Assembly (NCBI GenBank): GCA_030035585.1
Contig: CM057461.1
Location: 169,395,624-169,459,623, forward strand
Origin: Dugong dugon
Taxonomy: Eukaryota; Chordata; Mammalia; Sirenia; Dugongidae
Reading direction: 5' to 3'
Length of the DNA stretch: 64,000 nt
The stretch's first letter is position 1. Every line of letters starts with the position of its first letter. Below, piece by piece: positions 1-13,500 of this stretch. The position numbers and the translations under genes were made by a program. Below the pieces are notes generated by a model. The model was not told the DNA's origin. It made no database searches and was given only the letters and a program-made list of their open reading frames with translations.

Positions 1-387
1 TTCATTACTAATGTCTGGCATAGTTCCTTCCTTTCTAAAATGTTTTATTCCTTTACGAACTCTTTGTTTAGGTAGGTGTTTCATTAGTTCTTGAATTTCT
101 TTAAGTAAATTTATTTGGAAATTTTTCTTTAAAAATATCTTTATCTGTGATAGAAAAGAGAATAGGAAAAAATAAAGGAAGAGAAGATATCACAATATCA
201 ATATTTCAGTCTCTGGTATTTAAGTCAGGCTCACAACTGTAGTTTAATTCAAATAATTACTTGCATTTTTAGATTGCTGGCTTTTACTAGACCATTTAGC
301 TCAGTACTCCTCAAGTCTCTGACCAGTCATTGCTTCGACTCTAGCAAATTGAATTCCCTTCTTTAACGTCTGTTGTGCTCTGTTACA

Positions 388-1002
388 CAGTGGTGTCCCT
401 AGGGGAGTGCAGGGAATGCACACTGCACGGGGTGACACTGTCAGAGGGGGTGGCACCCAAATGACTGTGTATAAAGTTTTTGTGCAGTGTTTCAGCAGAA
501 ATTTATTATTTTTTATAACAACAAAAACAGTTTTTGTAAGCTCAGTTTACATGTATCAATATACCTACAAGGCTAAAACCCTATGCCGATATACTTTTTG
601 AACCTTCTAATGCCCTCTGGTCAGAGCTGTCGTTACTACCCAATTGCAATGATGCTTTGAATTACCTGGTTTTGTTTGCACGCTCTACAAACGCGCTATT
701 GTTTTGGTTGCTGCCAGTGTTTTTACAGTCGCTGATTTTGTCACATTTTCTGGGGTATTTTTAGCTACCATACTGTGGTAATTAGTATTTGTGAACCTAT
801 ATCAATAAATTTTTTTGAGAATGAAGTAGTGATTAAAGGAAAAGAAGGGGTTATATAGAGGAATTATGATTTCTGAGTAACATTACTAGAGAATACATTA
901 CTAAGAATTCTGCATGGTCTTCTACTGGAGGAGGTCCGTGGCTGGGGGGTGTGACACAATGAGTTACCACACTGGGTGACACCAACCCTACTGACGCTAC
1001 TG
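388..1002. mobile_element. hAT-like non-autonomous DNA transposon
   Basis: The left end CAGTGGTGTCCCTAGGG is matched in inverted form by the right end, whose complement reads CAGTAGCGTCAGTAGGG. The flanks carry an 8-bp near-duplication, ctctgtta (378-385) and ctcggtta (1003-1010), with two extra bases on the left. CAGTGGYGT termini and 8-bp target duplications are typical of hAT elements. No transposase is seen in the 615 bp; a 64-codon open frame at 407-601 has no recognisable domain. The family name was not recognised. Confidence 0.55.
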
Positions 1003-1104
1003 CTCGGTTAGAAGGACTTCAGTGATGATTCATCGCACTAGTGCAACAGAGCTTACAGTTCACGGAGTGCAGGCGCACCCTTGTGTGAAACCCAGAACCA
1101 CTGT

Positions 1105-1240
1105 GGGAGATAGAGAGATGTTATTACCATTTTAGAGATGGAAACACTGAGACCCAAGAAATGCTAAGGTACTTGCCTATGGGACTCTTATATGGTAAAA
1201 CTTGAACAAGAATTTAGGCTTTCTGACTTCTAGACGAGGT
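1105..1240 (-). repeat. MIR SINE relic
   Basis: The pattern 'attaccattttagagatggaaacactgagacccaagaaatg...aatttaggctttctgacttct' follows the complement of the MIR core (dinucleotide drift and small gaps). Old and diverged. Confidence 0.55.
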
Positions 1241-1526
1241 ACTTTTCACTAGACATTGAAACTAGGAACTTAATTGAGTTGTCTGAGTTACAAAAGTAGA
1301 GGCACAGTTTTATTTTTTTGCAAGCTGTTTTCTTAGAAAGTGATGTATAATTCAGGAAAAGATATATAGATTTTAAAGAAACAAACTTTGTTCTGTGGGA
1401 CTTCACCTTCTGGACCTATTTGACATGGAATTGGTGATAAAGAATTATTTCAAGAGCTGTAATGCAAGTTGAAGATGTGACGGTTGTTTCTTTTTTCTTC
1501 TGTTGCTTTTATTGTTTCATAACTAG

Positions 1527-1575
1527 AATGTGACTGCACAGAATCCTGGGGTGGCTGCATCATGGAGGAAACGGG
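1527..1575 (+). CDS. ADAM23: ADAM23 exon: end of metalloprotease-like domain
   Basis: A 49-bp exon: two bases completing a split codon, then [15 protein letters not shown] and GG of a Gly codon. The acceptor is ...ttcataactag after a strong pyrimidine tract, the donor gtaaat. The next exon supplies the last base of the Gly codon and continues VSHSRKF as in ADAM23. Ends in phase 2. Confidence 0.92.
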
Positions 1576-4500
1576 GTAAATTTTCATTGTGCATGAATTT
1601 GATACATGCCTTTCACTAAAATTGCTGCATATAATTAGATACACAGTCTCTCAGGTAATGGTATTTCAGGCTAAGAACTTAGTATAAATTCAATAATTAA
1701 TTATCTGATATTTTAGAGAACTGAAAAGGCTAATTCACTTTATATTTTAATCTCTTATTTAAGGTAGATGATAGAAGTAAAATGTGTTCTCTCCTTCTGC
1801 TTCTTATTAACCCTTGAAGGAAGCATATTATTAAATGCTTCTAAGTTTAGTAGAGACATTAATTTTTTAGTACACTTAGAATAATAGCAGGGCGTCTACC
1901 TGAAGGAGTCTGTGAAAATCAATTTAATCATCAATTTACATTTTAAGAAATTCATAAATAGATATGTTTACAGTAATAAAATTATATCATTCTGCTTACA
2001 TAATCAATAAAGCTTTTTTTACTAAGACATGTTTATTGTATCTAAATAAGGTAGTCTTCTATTGGTGGACATTTTAAAATTCCCTCAACTGTCTACTCTC
2101 TTATTTTGTGGCTACTTTGGGAACTGGAGCAACTGCCCCAGAGCTGCCATTGTCTCCCTGAAACAAAGCCTGGAAACATTGCCCACTTTCCCAGAGACCC
2201 CTGCCCCATGGGGGCCACTGCCTCAAGGTGTCTTAGCTAGAGTCCACTCCTTGTAGATGGGAGCAGTTTCCTCACTCAAGTGGCTCTCCTACATCCTTTG
2301 CCTATGCAAGACACCTGCCCACCTGCACCCCCCCCCCCCCCCCACCGGGCCGCTTCTGGTCTCACTCCTTTTCCTACGAATACCCGTTGTCCAAAGTCCT
2401 AACCTACTTGTGTAAACAGAGTCCCTTACTTATTCTTGCACCAGCTCTCACAGGATCTCAGCTCAAGGGGAGAAGAGGAATGTGAGCACAAGGTTTTGGA
2501 GAGGGGGTCAGCTGCTGTCCCTGCAACTTCAGAACCTGTATTTCAGGGAAATACAATTTAAACTTGAAACATAGTCCCCTTAACCTTGTACCACAGTTTA
2601 GTAATATTATGGCTTAAACAGACTTTTTTGAGGACTGCTATGGTAAAGGTAACGTCATTTATGACATTGGTTGCATAGGGAGATGCCTTCTGTGTTCTAC
2701 ACCCCCAATTTCTGAATGAACTTTTGGACTGACTACCAATAGGATGTAATAAAACTACTTAAAGTTAGCACGTATTTTCTCAAGTATACATGTATATGTA
2801 GGTCTTATAAGAGATCACTATCAACAGTGGCAGATTCTGTCTGCCTTCATAAACCACCCTCATACAAAAGGATGCATAAAACTATTGGATTATATCCTAG
2901 AATAAGTGGCCTGTCTCTTTCTTATAAAGTACTATTACAGATATGCCCAAGGAATCAGTATGTCTGATTCAGCTTAACTTTGATCATGTGTATAATATTC
3001 CCCTGTGTACTGACCCAGAGAAAGTAATTTTATTAATTGAATCACAAAATCACTGTTTCTTTTGTATTTGTGCTAAATTGTGAATTTCACCAACTAGACT
3101 TTGAAAATGAGAATAAGAAGGAGCTATCATTCATGGGTAAAACAACAAACAAACCCATTGCCACTGAGTTGATTCTGATTCATGGTGACCCTATAGGACA
3201 GAGCAGAACTGCCCCATAGGGTTTCCAAGGAGCGACTAGTGGATTCGAACTGCCAACTTTTTGGTTGGCAGCCAAGCTCTTAACCACTGTGCCACCAGGG
3301 CTCCATGGATGCACACCTTAATTGTATTTTTTAGTATATATATGTGTGTGTATATATATATGTGTATCTACATATATATGAAAATATATATCACCCACAC
3401 ATATACTAAAAGCATTATATACACACACACACATACACACGTATAACACATCTCGTTAGGGCTTCCTTGTTTACCTGAATTGCATTGCTGATGCCTGCAT
3501 TATATAGTCTTTAATAAGTTGACCCTCATTACTCCCTCCTCCACTGTAAAATCTAATAGGTCATGAGCTCTTTTTAATTAGGGCAGAGGCATGAAAGTGG
3601 TTGCCTTTACAGAGACATAGTGAATAAAAATTACTGCATTTTAAAACATGGTCTAGATTAAGAGGTTTTTGTGATCAGTTTTTCATATACTGTGTCAAGC
3701 CAGGTGCACAAAACAGCTTGACTGACGAGGTTATAACCTATACCCCAAGTCTGTGATTTTCTTTGCATTTCTGTTTTTACAAAGCTCTACCACATACATT
3801 TATTTGGCAATTTGAACATAAATCCTTTGTAGTAATTTGTATAGCTTCATCGGGATTCAGAGTGAACATTTTGTACTAGTTCAAGGGTTTTAATTTTCTG
3901 ATAACTGCCTTGGGTAAATTATTTATGTAATTTCTTTCCTCAGGGTATCCCATTCCCGAAAGTTCTCAAAGTGCAGCATTTTGGAGTATAAAGACTTTCT
4001 GCAGAGAGGTGGGGGAGCCTGTCTGTTCAACAGACCAACAAAGGTTAGTAGCTTAGAAAGTATATTTGTGTCTCCAGTGTTTTACAGTAGACAGTGCCAA
4101 ATATCAGATTCTCGGCTTGGAAAGCAGGTTTCTTGCCAATCGGCTTAATATTTATTTGTAAAAGGCTTTATCGTGTTACAGAGTAAGTCGAGTTTGAACG
4201 AATGACAAACCTTAGTTTGAATGTGTTTGAATGTTCTGAATCTTTGATTTTTTAGTGCTAGCCAAACCCCTCAAACCCTTCCCCATCCAAACAAACAAAT
4301 AAGCATTTAATTAAGATAGCTTTGAAAATTTCACGTTAGGGTTTTACACCATGTCTACGTGATAGTTTCCATGTCCCCTTAACGTTCTCTCGAGGGGACT
4401 AACTACTAATTTCTTGGATTTTTTTTGGTTGTTGTTGTTGTTTGTTTGTTTGTTTTAGTTTAAGAATGGTCTGTTCTTACAGGCAGGAATCGTTACTGGT

Positions 4501-7500
4501 ATCAGCTACCCAAGAAATGACCCAAAATATTTTCAGATGCCACAAAGGCATGATGCATTTATATTATGTAGTCTCTTTACCAGGGGAGTTCCACGTTGTC
4601 AATTGGCATTTCATCAACATTACTATACTAGTCCCCCAATTTCTGTCCACAGTTCTGCAATTCAAGAAGCTCTGAAAATTGGAAGTATTTTTCATAAGTT
4701 TACAGGAAACACTTTTGGCAGTAAAACTTCTCCTGAACTTGAAAATGTTTATTCATCCCTCATAGTATGAAAATTCACAAGTCTACTGCAGAAAGATGAA
4801 TGTATTTTATTATAGAAACATTCATGTGTTTGGTGTAGCCTCATGGTAAATGCATTGTACTTTTCTAAATCCAGCAAAACCAGCATTCTGAAACTTACCA
4901 GATGTAAATTTTGGGGATAAGTGGCTGCAGACCTATGATATTATGTTTGGAAATGAAGTTATTCAACAGGCAAAAAGACAGGATAGTATAGAAGTTCTGA
5001 CATTGCATATGCAAATATCATGTTTCTTTTTAAAACATGACTTTGTAAATCAAATATAATTCATGGCTTTATAAAATGGTTGATAGTCTGCAAATTGAGA
5101 GGCCAGTAAAATTGTTAGCATGTAAAAAAATTAGTGATTAATGTGGATAACTGACAGAATAATTATTTCTACACCCATAATTAAGTGATACTACTGTAGT
5201 TAGGAGATGGTAGGTTGATACCTAACATCTGTATAAAATCTCAGCAAGGGTGCAGAAAAAGAAGCAGAAATTTTAAAGTCAGCCTGCATGATTAAACGGG
5301 TCTGCCTGCCTTTCATGGCGTTGATCTCAATGCAGCAGAATCCTGAAAGCTTCATAGTGTTTAAAATCGTCGAAATAAGTAATAATGAACTAATGTGAGC
5401 TGCTGGCATTTTTGAATTGCAGTGCGCATGGCTAATTTTACCTACCGTGCAGCTCACCAGCTAATTATAAGCATTATGCCTGAGGAAACAGCACTGAGTT
5501 GTTTGGAGAGGTTAAGGTTTCTAGTGTGTGTATAGGATCCATCATTAGATTTCTGAAGCTGCTGGTAAGTAGGAAGAAAATTATTCCAATAATCTGGAAA
5601 CTAAATAAAATAACTATACATCTCTAATTTGAAAAATTAGTAAATATGGACTTATTTTTTCTACTTAAACTACATATTACAGTGATTTAAAAACCTATGA
5701 ATTCTAGTGGCATAGTTTATATGTATATATCAAAGAACTTATTTTTTGCAAGGTTTTTAGTCACTGTATATATGTATGTATGTGTTATGTATTATTCCTA
5801 CAGTATCTATGTGCATGTTTTCTGTGCTTTGGGAACCTTCCCAACTGCCATGTTTTCCATTTGATTTAAGACAGTTATCCACCTCAAAATGGAGGAAGAG
5901 TTGTCCTAAGAATGAAACTTAGCATTGGTTACATATGAGGCTTGGTAGAACGCACTAGTCCTATTCCAGTTTGTTCCCCCCCGCCCCAACTCTTTTCCAT
6001 TTTCTGCCTGCTGATCAGAATACCATCCATAGAGGTTTGGACGGTTGATTTAACTCACTGAACTCTCCCAGAGAAGATCCTACCGAAGTAATTTGGAAAT
6101 CTTTCTTGCTTCCTATGATAATTTTTCCTTCCTGAAAGTGGAAGGAGAACCAGGTCTTTCTTAGGCAGACTTGGTGGAAGGCAACCCTCCCTTGAGATGT
6201 GTACTGCTGCTGGGGAAGGAATCTCTTTCTCCCTCTCCTGTTTGTGACTTGGAGCATTTGGGTTGGGATGTGCTATTCCAGTTTTTGTTTAGGTGTGGTG
6301 GTTTCCTAGGTAATGGGAAATAGGAATGGTTCTCATGAACAATCAACTGCCTCAACAATCGGTCTGTAATACAGTTTACTGGGCAAGCAAGTTCATTGCA
6401 CCTGTATGATGGCTTATTCAAGAAATTTGACTCTTCCATTGGTCCATGAGTGACTGAGAGATTTCTGTACATCCAAGCATATATCTGCACATTTACTTAA
6501 TATGCTTCAGACAGTGCATATTTCTATTCCGTGAGAATGATGGGCATGGATTACCAGCCACAAATTTAAGTTTGTTTGCCTTTACTTGGTTGTATATATC
6601 ACATTTGGCTGGGACTACAGCATATTTATCTTTTTAATAATTTTGATGTCTTCTCAGCTGCCTTGAGACGAGTCAGCAAATTAGATCTCTGTGAGTCTTA
6701 TTAGCAATACATTTTAGCTCCATTAGCAAATATGAAAAGTGATCTATTTCTCTTGACAGCTTATCTCCATGAAAAGTAACTCTAATACTAGAGGTAGTCT
6801 CTGGAGCCTACTGCCAGAGAATTTCCCAAGAGATATTACCCCATTTCAAATACGTTTTTAAGAAGTTTTTAGAAGTGTTATTAATAAATGAACAGCGTTT
6901 CCCAAACAGATACCATTTATAAGATGCCATGACAACAGATCACATAAGAATAGCCTATGGTAGCTGATTATAGGACCACGTCTGTGGCTGGGGTGGTGTA
7001 TTGATTTTCTGTGATCAATGAAAACGTTTCTCCTTTCCCTCCCTAATTTCTTTCAGCTGTTTGAGCCCACTGAGTGTGGAAATGGCTATGTAGAACCCGG
7101 GGAGGAATGTGATTGTGGCTTCCATGTGGTAGGTATAAGAGGCTTCTTCTACCTTAAGTATAGCTCTTACCCAGAACAAACAAGAATCGCGATAGTGAGA
7201 GGCCCCCATGGTATCATTCACTGTGGTTTTACTGCCTTTCTGATCTCTCTCATTATTGCTTAATCCTAGCTCAGACACATTAGAATTAGTCACTTAGGGC
7301 CTCGTCTGAAAAAACCTAATGGATCCTTCTAATCAAATTCCCTACATCTTAAAATTTTTGTAGCTCATAGTCATCTCAGACAAGTTTTACCAAATCATGA
7401 AACGTTCTTGACATGTTGTGTATTATTTTTCTTTATAAAACTAGATTGAGTAGTAAGAATTTAGTAAAGTAGAACTAATCAGGGGTGGGATGTCTGCTAA

Positions 7501-10500
7501 GAAAGAAGCCTAGTCTTTGTTAGGGAAGCCCTTTCATAGAAGATCATACTTTGCTGAGAAATATTACAGAAAAGACTTATCATTATTTAAATGATTGATT
7601 CTTTCCTAAAATATTTGCTTACTGTTGTAATATAAGTCTCCTTATTTAAATTATGCATAAGTCATGTGTGGAGAGAATGTTGGCTGACCAACAGGAAAGA
7701 TTCCTTGTTTACTCACGTGAAGTGTTTTCTTTAGGAATGCTATGGATTGTGCTGTAAGAAATGCTCCCTCTCCAATGGGGCCCACTGCAGTGACGGGCCC
7801 TGCTGTAACAATACCTCATGTCTTGTAAGTTCCTTGACGCACTTCCATCTTTCTTTCACTTGCCTGATTAGCCAAACGTCTCAATGCATAAACAATTGTG
7901 TAGTGTGTCACAAACTTGTTGGTTGACAGTGTGGTACCAGCCTGGCAATTTTGTAGAATCAGTAAGTCCACCCAAATTCTGTGTCACAACATTTGCTTTT
8001 ACCGTTACTTACTATTAACCATCCTGTACCCTTATCCCCCAATGACTCCTTAAGAAAATATACCTATAGATCACTTCTGAAATAAACATTGAGTTGCCCT
8101 GCTGACACCGATGAAGACCAAATTAAATTGTTGAATAGGAGAGGGACAATTCCTGTTGTGGTCTTTTTTATAATGTGACCTACTCCCAAAACTTTTAAGA
8201 TTTACCCTAATATTTTAGACCCTGAGCATAAAAACTGTTGTTGTTGTGTGCTGTCTAGTCAATTCTGACTCATAGCAACCCTATAGCACAGAGTAGAACT
8301 GCCCCATAGGGTTTCCTAGGCTGTAAATCTTTACAGGAGCAGATCGCCAGGTCTTTTCTCTCATTGAGAGGCTGGTGGATTTGAACCAGCAACATTTCAG
8401 TTAGCAGCAGAGTGCTTAACCATTGCACCACCAGGGCTCCTTGCACATAAAAACTAGTGCTCATATTTAGCTTTTTAAGTTCCCCATAAAAGCAGGGTTT
8501 CTAGATAAGGAAGTAATATATATGTACGTTTATATGTGTATATATACAGTTTAGAATCCTAGGTGATGCAAACATTTAGTGCTCGACTGCAAGCCTAAAG
8601 ATTGGTGGTTCAAACCCATTCAGTGGTACCATGGAAAAAAGGCCGGGCAATCTGCTTTCACTAAGATTACAGCCAAGAAAACCCTAAGGAACAGTTCACT
8701 CTGTAACACATGGGGTTGCCATAAGTCAGAATTGACTCGACAGCAACTAAGAGCAACTGGTACACAGTTTATATGTATGCAGACACACAGAGTTACCTCC
8801 ATCTACAGAGGCCTCCAGTTAATTTTTAAAAAGTCATCTTTTTAAGCCTCTATTTTCTTATCTATAAAACATCTAGTATTTCTTATAACCATAAAATTAC
8901 ATGATTTTATTATTTTCTTCAATACCAAAAGGTGTTATGCATTATGGTATTCTGGAAGAGTTTAGCTTAGGTTGTACTTGCCTTATGTATCCTACCAAAT
9001 TATAAACTGCTTGAGGGTAATGGGCTGTTTCCTCATCTTTTATGTACCTGCTACCCAGACAAACAAAATGCCTTGTACACGGTGGGCATTCATTGATATG
9101 ACTTGGGTAATTCATATGATTTCATTAAAATTTGATTTTGGATATTTAGCAGAGGCAAGATTAATATCCATGATACTGTGCAAATTAGTAAAGGTTGGAT
9201 GTGAATGTCAATCTTTAGAGAGATCTTAAATATTTGTATTATGATATTTTATTTTTTTTTGTAAGCCAAACCAGTGTTTCTTCTTTACATAATTGCCTGT
9301 GTTTTTTTGAAAAATAATATTCTGAGACAGTTTTGAAGTCTGAACATTTAATGCCTTGATTGATGATTCATATTTAGTACAGAGGGTGACATCTGGGCCT
9401 GTTCATATTCTGCAACTATCTTGCTAACTCATAAAAAGAATTTGGTGATGATTGTGGGAGAATATGAGGATTATATTGGCGAATATAAGAATGCTAACTG
9501 CTTGGAATATCAGTACTAGCCCCTAACTAATGACTTTTGATTTGCAGTTTCAACCACGAGGGTACGAATGTCGGGATGCTGTGAATGGGTGTGATATTAC
9601 CGAATATTGTACCGGAGACTCTGGCCAGGTATGGCAAACTGGGAGTTAGGTAATGCATTTTACTTGTAAATACACATTCTAAAGCTTTCAATATATATTA
9701 CATCTATGAATATGCTTTGTTTCCTTTTGTTTTTCATTTTGTTTTGCTTTGTCTTCTAGTAATTTCTAGCTTTCATCATGCTTTTATTTTTGGAAAGTTT
9801 ATTTATTTTTTATTTTGGACGTAAATCTCTTTTTCCAAATTTTCCCTTCATAGTTAGCTCTTGTTATTTGATTTATATACAATGAACTCTTTTTTTCTTT
9901 CCTGGTCCCCATGTCTAAAACAGTGTGTTCGTGCTGATGAAGCACTAATGTACTGTCTTCAAAAAATTTTAAGCCACAAACTCCTTTCTTTAAACAAAAT
10001 TTTGAATGGAAATTCAATGTAGAAAACAGGAAAGAAGCAGCACTGTTCTGGTTGAAGCGGTATTGGGAGCAGAAGTCCACCTTCCTCAGACTTTCTGCCA
10101 CCACCTTCTCCCCACGTACACAGCCCTGGCTTCAGAGGCCTCTATGCTTTGGTTTTGTATTATAACGTAAGCAATGTTTTCTTCCAGCATCATTTCTTTA
10201 CATAATTTTTATGTTTTTTAATTATATAATATTATTTTAAGTCTTTGTCACTCAGATAAATACTTAAAAACATTTGTTGAGGGCCTACTATCGTTAACCA
10301 CTACAGGTAGTCCCCGACTTACAATAAGGTTCTGTTCTGATGACTGCTGTAAGTCGTTTCTGATGTAAGTCGAGTATCTTTTTTTTTTTTAGTTTTCATT
10401 ATTATTGCTTTTTATTATTGGCAACTTTATAAATCCTATCTTTATTTGTCTTTGGGATTAGAAACACTACATATAAACTTACAGATATATTTTAACACAT

Positions 10501-13500
10501 ACATACATACATAAAAAAATACAAAATTAACGATGAAGAAGAGTTGGACAACGTTGGCATTTTGTCAGTTGTAGTAACTCCACCTGTGGAAAGTTCTGGA
10601 TCGTCCGGATTATTCCTGGGAATGGGGATAGTGTTTCTAGTTAGAAAATTAGTGAGAATTGCCTGTATGGTCCTTTTCTTTTTTTCTTCATAAATTTCGA
10701 AGTAACATTTCACTGCTTCTCTAATCTGCCTACTAACTTTAGCAAAGCAATCAGCATTTGGGTCCATGTTTTCAAGCAACTGAAGCCCCTGATTTAGTTT
10801 AGAAAAAACTTCAACTAATCCTTTGACTGTAAATCATAACATTGAACATCTGCAAGTAAACATCTGAGGATGATAACATCAGCAAATTATGCGCTGCAAC
10901 ATTGTATATAGTACATATTACTAATGATAAGACGTACAAAAAACAGACTGCCCTAAGTGTGGTTTGTTGTAACTTGAATACGTCTAAGTCCAGGATTACC
11001 TGTACTATGAACGCTGGGATATAGTAGTGAACAAGATAGGCAAGTCCTTGGTCTCACGGAGCTTACATTCTGCTGGGTATAAACAAAAATAGCAGATTGT
11101 GGTAAGTGCTAAACATAAAATAGGGCTGTATGAAAAGAGTGTAGGTGGGGCCTTTAGGTACATCCTCCCAGAGATGTAGCATTTAAGCAGAGACACAAAT
11201 GAGAAGGAGCCAGTCAGAAAATAGAGAGTGCAGAGGCTTGGCTTATTCAAGAAATAGAATGAAAGCAAGGTTAGCTGGAAACGACTCGAGGAAGGCAGAA
11301 AGCAGGGCAGGAGGGACTTGTAGGCCATGGTAAGAATTTTGGATATTATCCTTCTTGTATTTTCATTCTAACATTACTCGAAAGCATTTCCCCATATGAT
11401 TACAGTCTTTATAAATATCCTTTCTATGATTGCGTGAGAGTCTATCATGTGGATATATCAATTTGACTTCTATACCCAGTGGTGAATTTTTAGATTGTTG
11501 GCAGTTTTTCACTATTATAATTAATCTGACAGTGAGCATTTTGATACACTTCTAAAAACTGTTCTTTGTTCAGGGTTAGTTCGTTGGGATAAATTCCTAG
11601 GAGTAGGATTACCCATTGCCAGATATTGTGGTTTCCAAAGGGCTCCCAATAAAGAGAGTAAAGTTGGAGGTCAAAATACCACTTTTATTATTAAAATGCC
11701 CAAGTTCAAGGCCATGCTTAGTATGAGGCCAAATGGGCTGCTTTATGGATTCCCAGATTCTGTCTGTAACAAAGCGTTACTGACAAATTGGGTCAGAACA
11801 ACCTCTTCCTGCAGAGGGGGGCCCTTTGCAGGGTGTGTGGTGTGGAGAAGTAGTAGAGAATGCGTGCCATATGCGGATAGGTAGACTTGCTCCCAAGACA
11901 AGAATGGCAGAATTGAGCCAGAATGCCCAGTTATTCCTCTCAAGCTTAACAATCAATCATCCACCTCCCTGAGTTGGAAGTAAGTAAAGGAGCAGAGAGT
12001 AGGTAGAGTTACACCAAAAGAGTTCTCTTCACTGAAAGGTAACATGGGGAGAGAGAGAAAGAAAGGTTCCCAGTTCAACTTTTCGAAAGTTCTTGATACG
12101 TATTTTCTGAGGCTTAATTTAAATAGATGCATTTAAGGATATGAGGTAGTTAAATATGTTCAGGATATTCTTTTGTGATTTTTTTAGGCACATCTGTTTC
12201 TTACATTTAAATATAGATTTCTTTGCATTTTTTCTATAATGTAGTGACAGTATAAGAATTGTGGGTTCTATATTTAATGACAAAGGTATTGAAAATCCTG
12301 TTATATACTGCTTCACAGAGTTATATTTTTAGTTTTGTAGACTACCACTATTTTAATACCCATCATATATGGTTTTGGTTCTGTGTGTTCAGTATAGTTT
12401 TTCCATTTCAACTTTTAATTCATCAATTGCCCTAGAATTTACTGGAAATGATGCTTTTGTAATACATACTCTATCTTCCAGCTAACATTCTATAGTCTAA
12501 ATAAAAAGAAAGTTCTTCTTTATATCTTATGTGTCTAATGTGAAAATTGTACTGTTAAATTAATTTCACAGTGGCATATTGGAATAGCATATTCTTTTAT
12601 TAACAATTTTCTTAAAGTGGGTAGAATTAACCTGAAATAGATAGTTGGAATAGAAGGAGCTAACCCCCTATTCCAAATATTCTTTTACTCTCTAAGAGAC
12701 AGTGAACTTTGAATTTAATGAATATTAACAATGATTTAAAAAGCGGGATCACTGAGAATCTCTGTATCTCCTAGAATCAGCATCTACAGGCAACATTACG
12801 ACTTTATCTCATCAGTATGCTTTGGCTTGATTTTGATATTAGAATTTACTGATGCCTCTGAGCTACTTTTTAAATCCATAATTTATAACAGAATAAACCA
12901 AAAACTTGTGCAATTGGGAGACATCCTTGGCAGATCGTATTGGACAATACAATAAAGATATTTTTGGAAAGATGTGGAGATGTTTTGTGTCAGCGCTATA
13001 AAATATGTCACATAAATGGATGGTGTAACACAATTTAAAATAAGCACATTTAACCGCTGTTGCACTGTTGCAGCCTGCCTCTAGTGAACCATCTGGTACA
13101 ACGTTAAACTGGAGGCTGGAGTGGCATTTAGAGGCTGAATTCAGAATAAAGTACAGGCAGAATAAAGTACACTTCTGTTTTAAAAGTCTTCAAAGAATGT
13201 AGGACCTTCCATGATTTCCCTTGTTAAACATTCCAGTGACAAGCAACTGGCTTTTATTTATTTATTTTACTTTTTTAAAATTGTACTTTACATGAAAGTT
13301 TATAGAACAAATAGTTTCTCATTAAACAATTAGTACACATATTGTTTTATGACATTGGTTAACAACCCCCAGACATGTCAACACTCTCCCTTCTCGACCT
13401 TGGATTCCCTATCACCAGCTTTCCTGTCCCCTCCTGCCTTCTAGTCCTTGTCCCTCGACTGCTGTGCCCCATTAGTCTCATTTTGTTTTATGGGGCTGTC

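Larger units (their letters stand above)
1..1526. other. ADAM23 intron (part), upstream of the first exon in the window
   Basis: No coding exon was recognised before 1527. The stretch holds a hAT-like element (388-1002) and a MIR relic (about 1105-1240, minus). A long pyrimidine tract (1487-1520) leads into the acceptor at 1526. Confidence 0.6.
1576..3943. other. ADAM23 intron
   Basis: Holds a C16 run at 2328-2343, an AfroSINE (3138-3304, minus) and a TA/CA microsatellite (3336-3445). The rest shows nothing recognisable. Confidence 0.7.
7825..9547. other. ADAM23 intron
   Basis: Holds two AfroSINEs in opposite orientation (8236-8440 minus, 8553-8760 plus) and an L2 3'-end relic (about 8970-9112, plus). 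Otherwise nothing recognised. Confidence 0.65.

Noticed and set aside
407..601. 64-codon frame MQGMHTARGD...
   Set aside because: Lies within the hAT-like element, has no recognisable domain, and its length is expected by chance.
7018..7263. An 81-codon continuous frame containing the [17 protein letters not shown] motif
   Set aside because: Only 7057-7128 is exon. The frame extends into the intron before and after; the donor gtaggt and the next exon (ECYGLCC) define the coding part.
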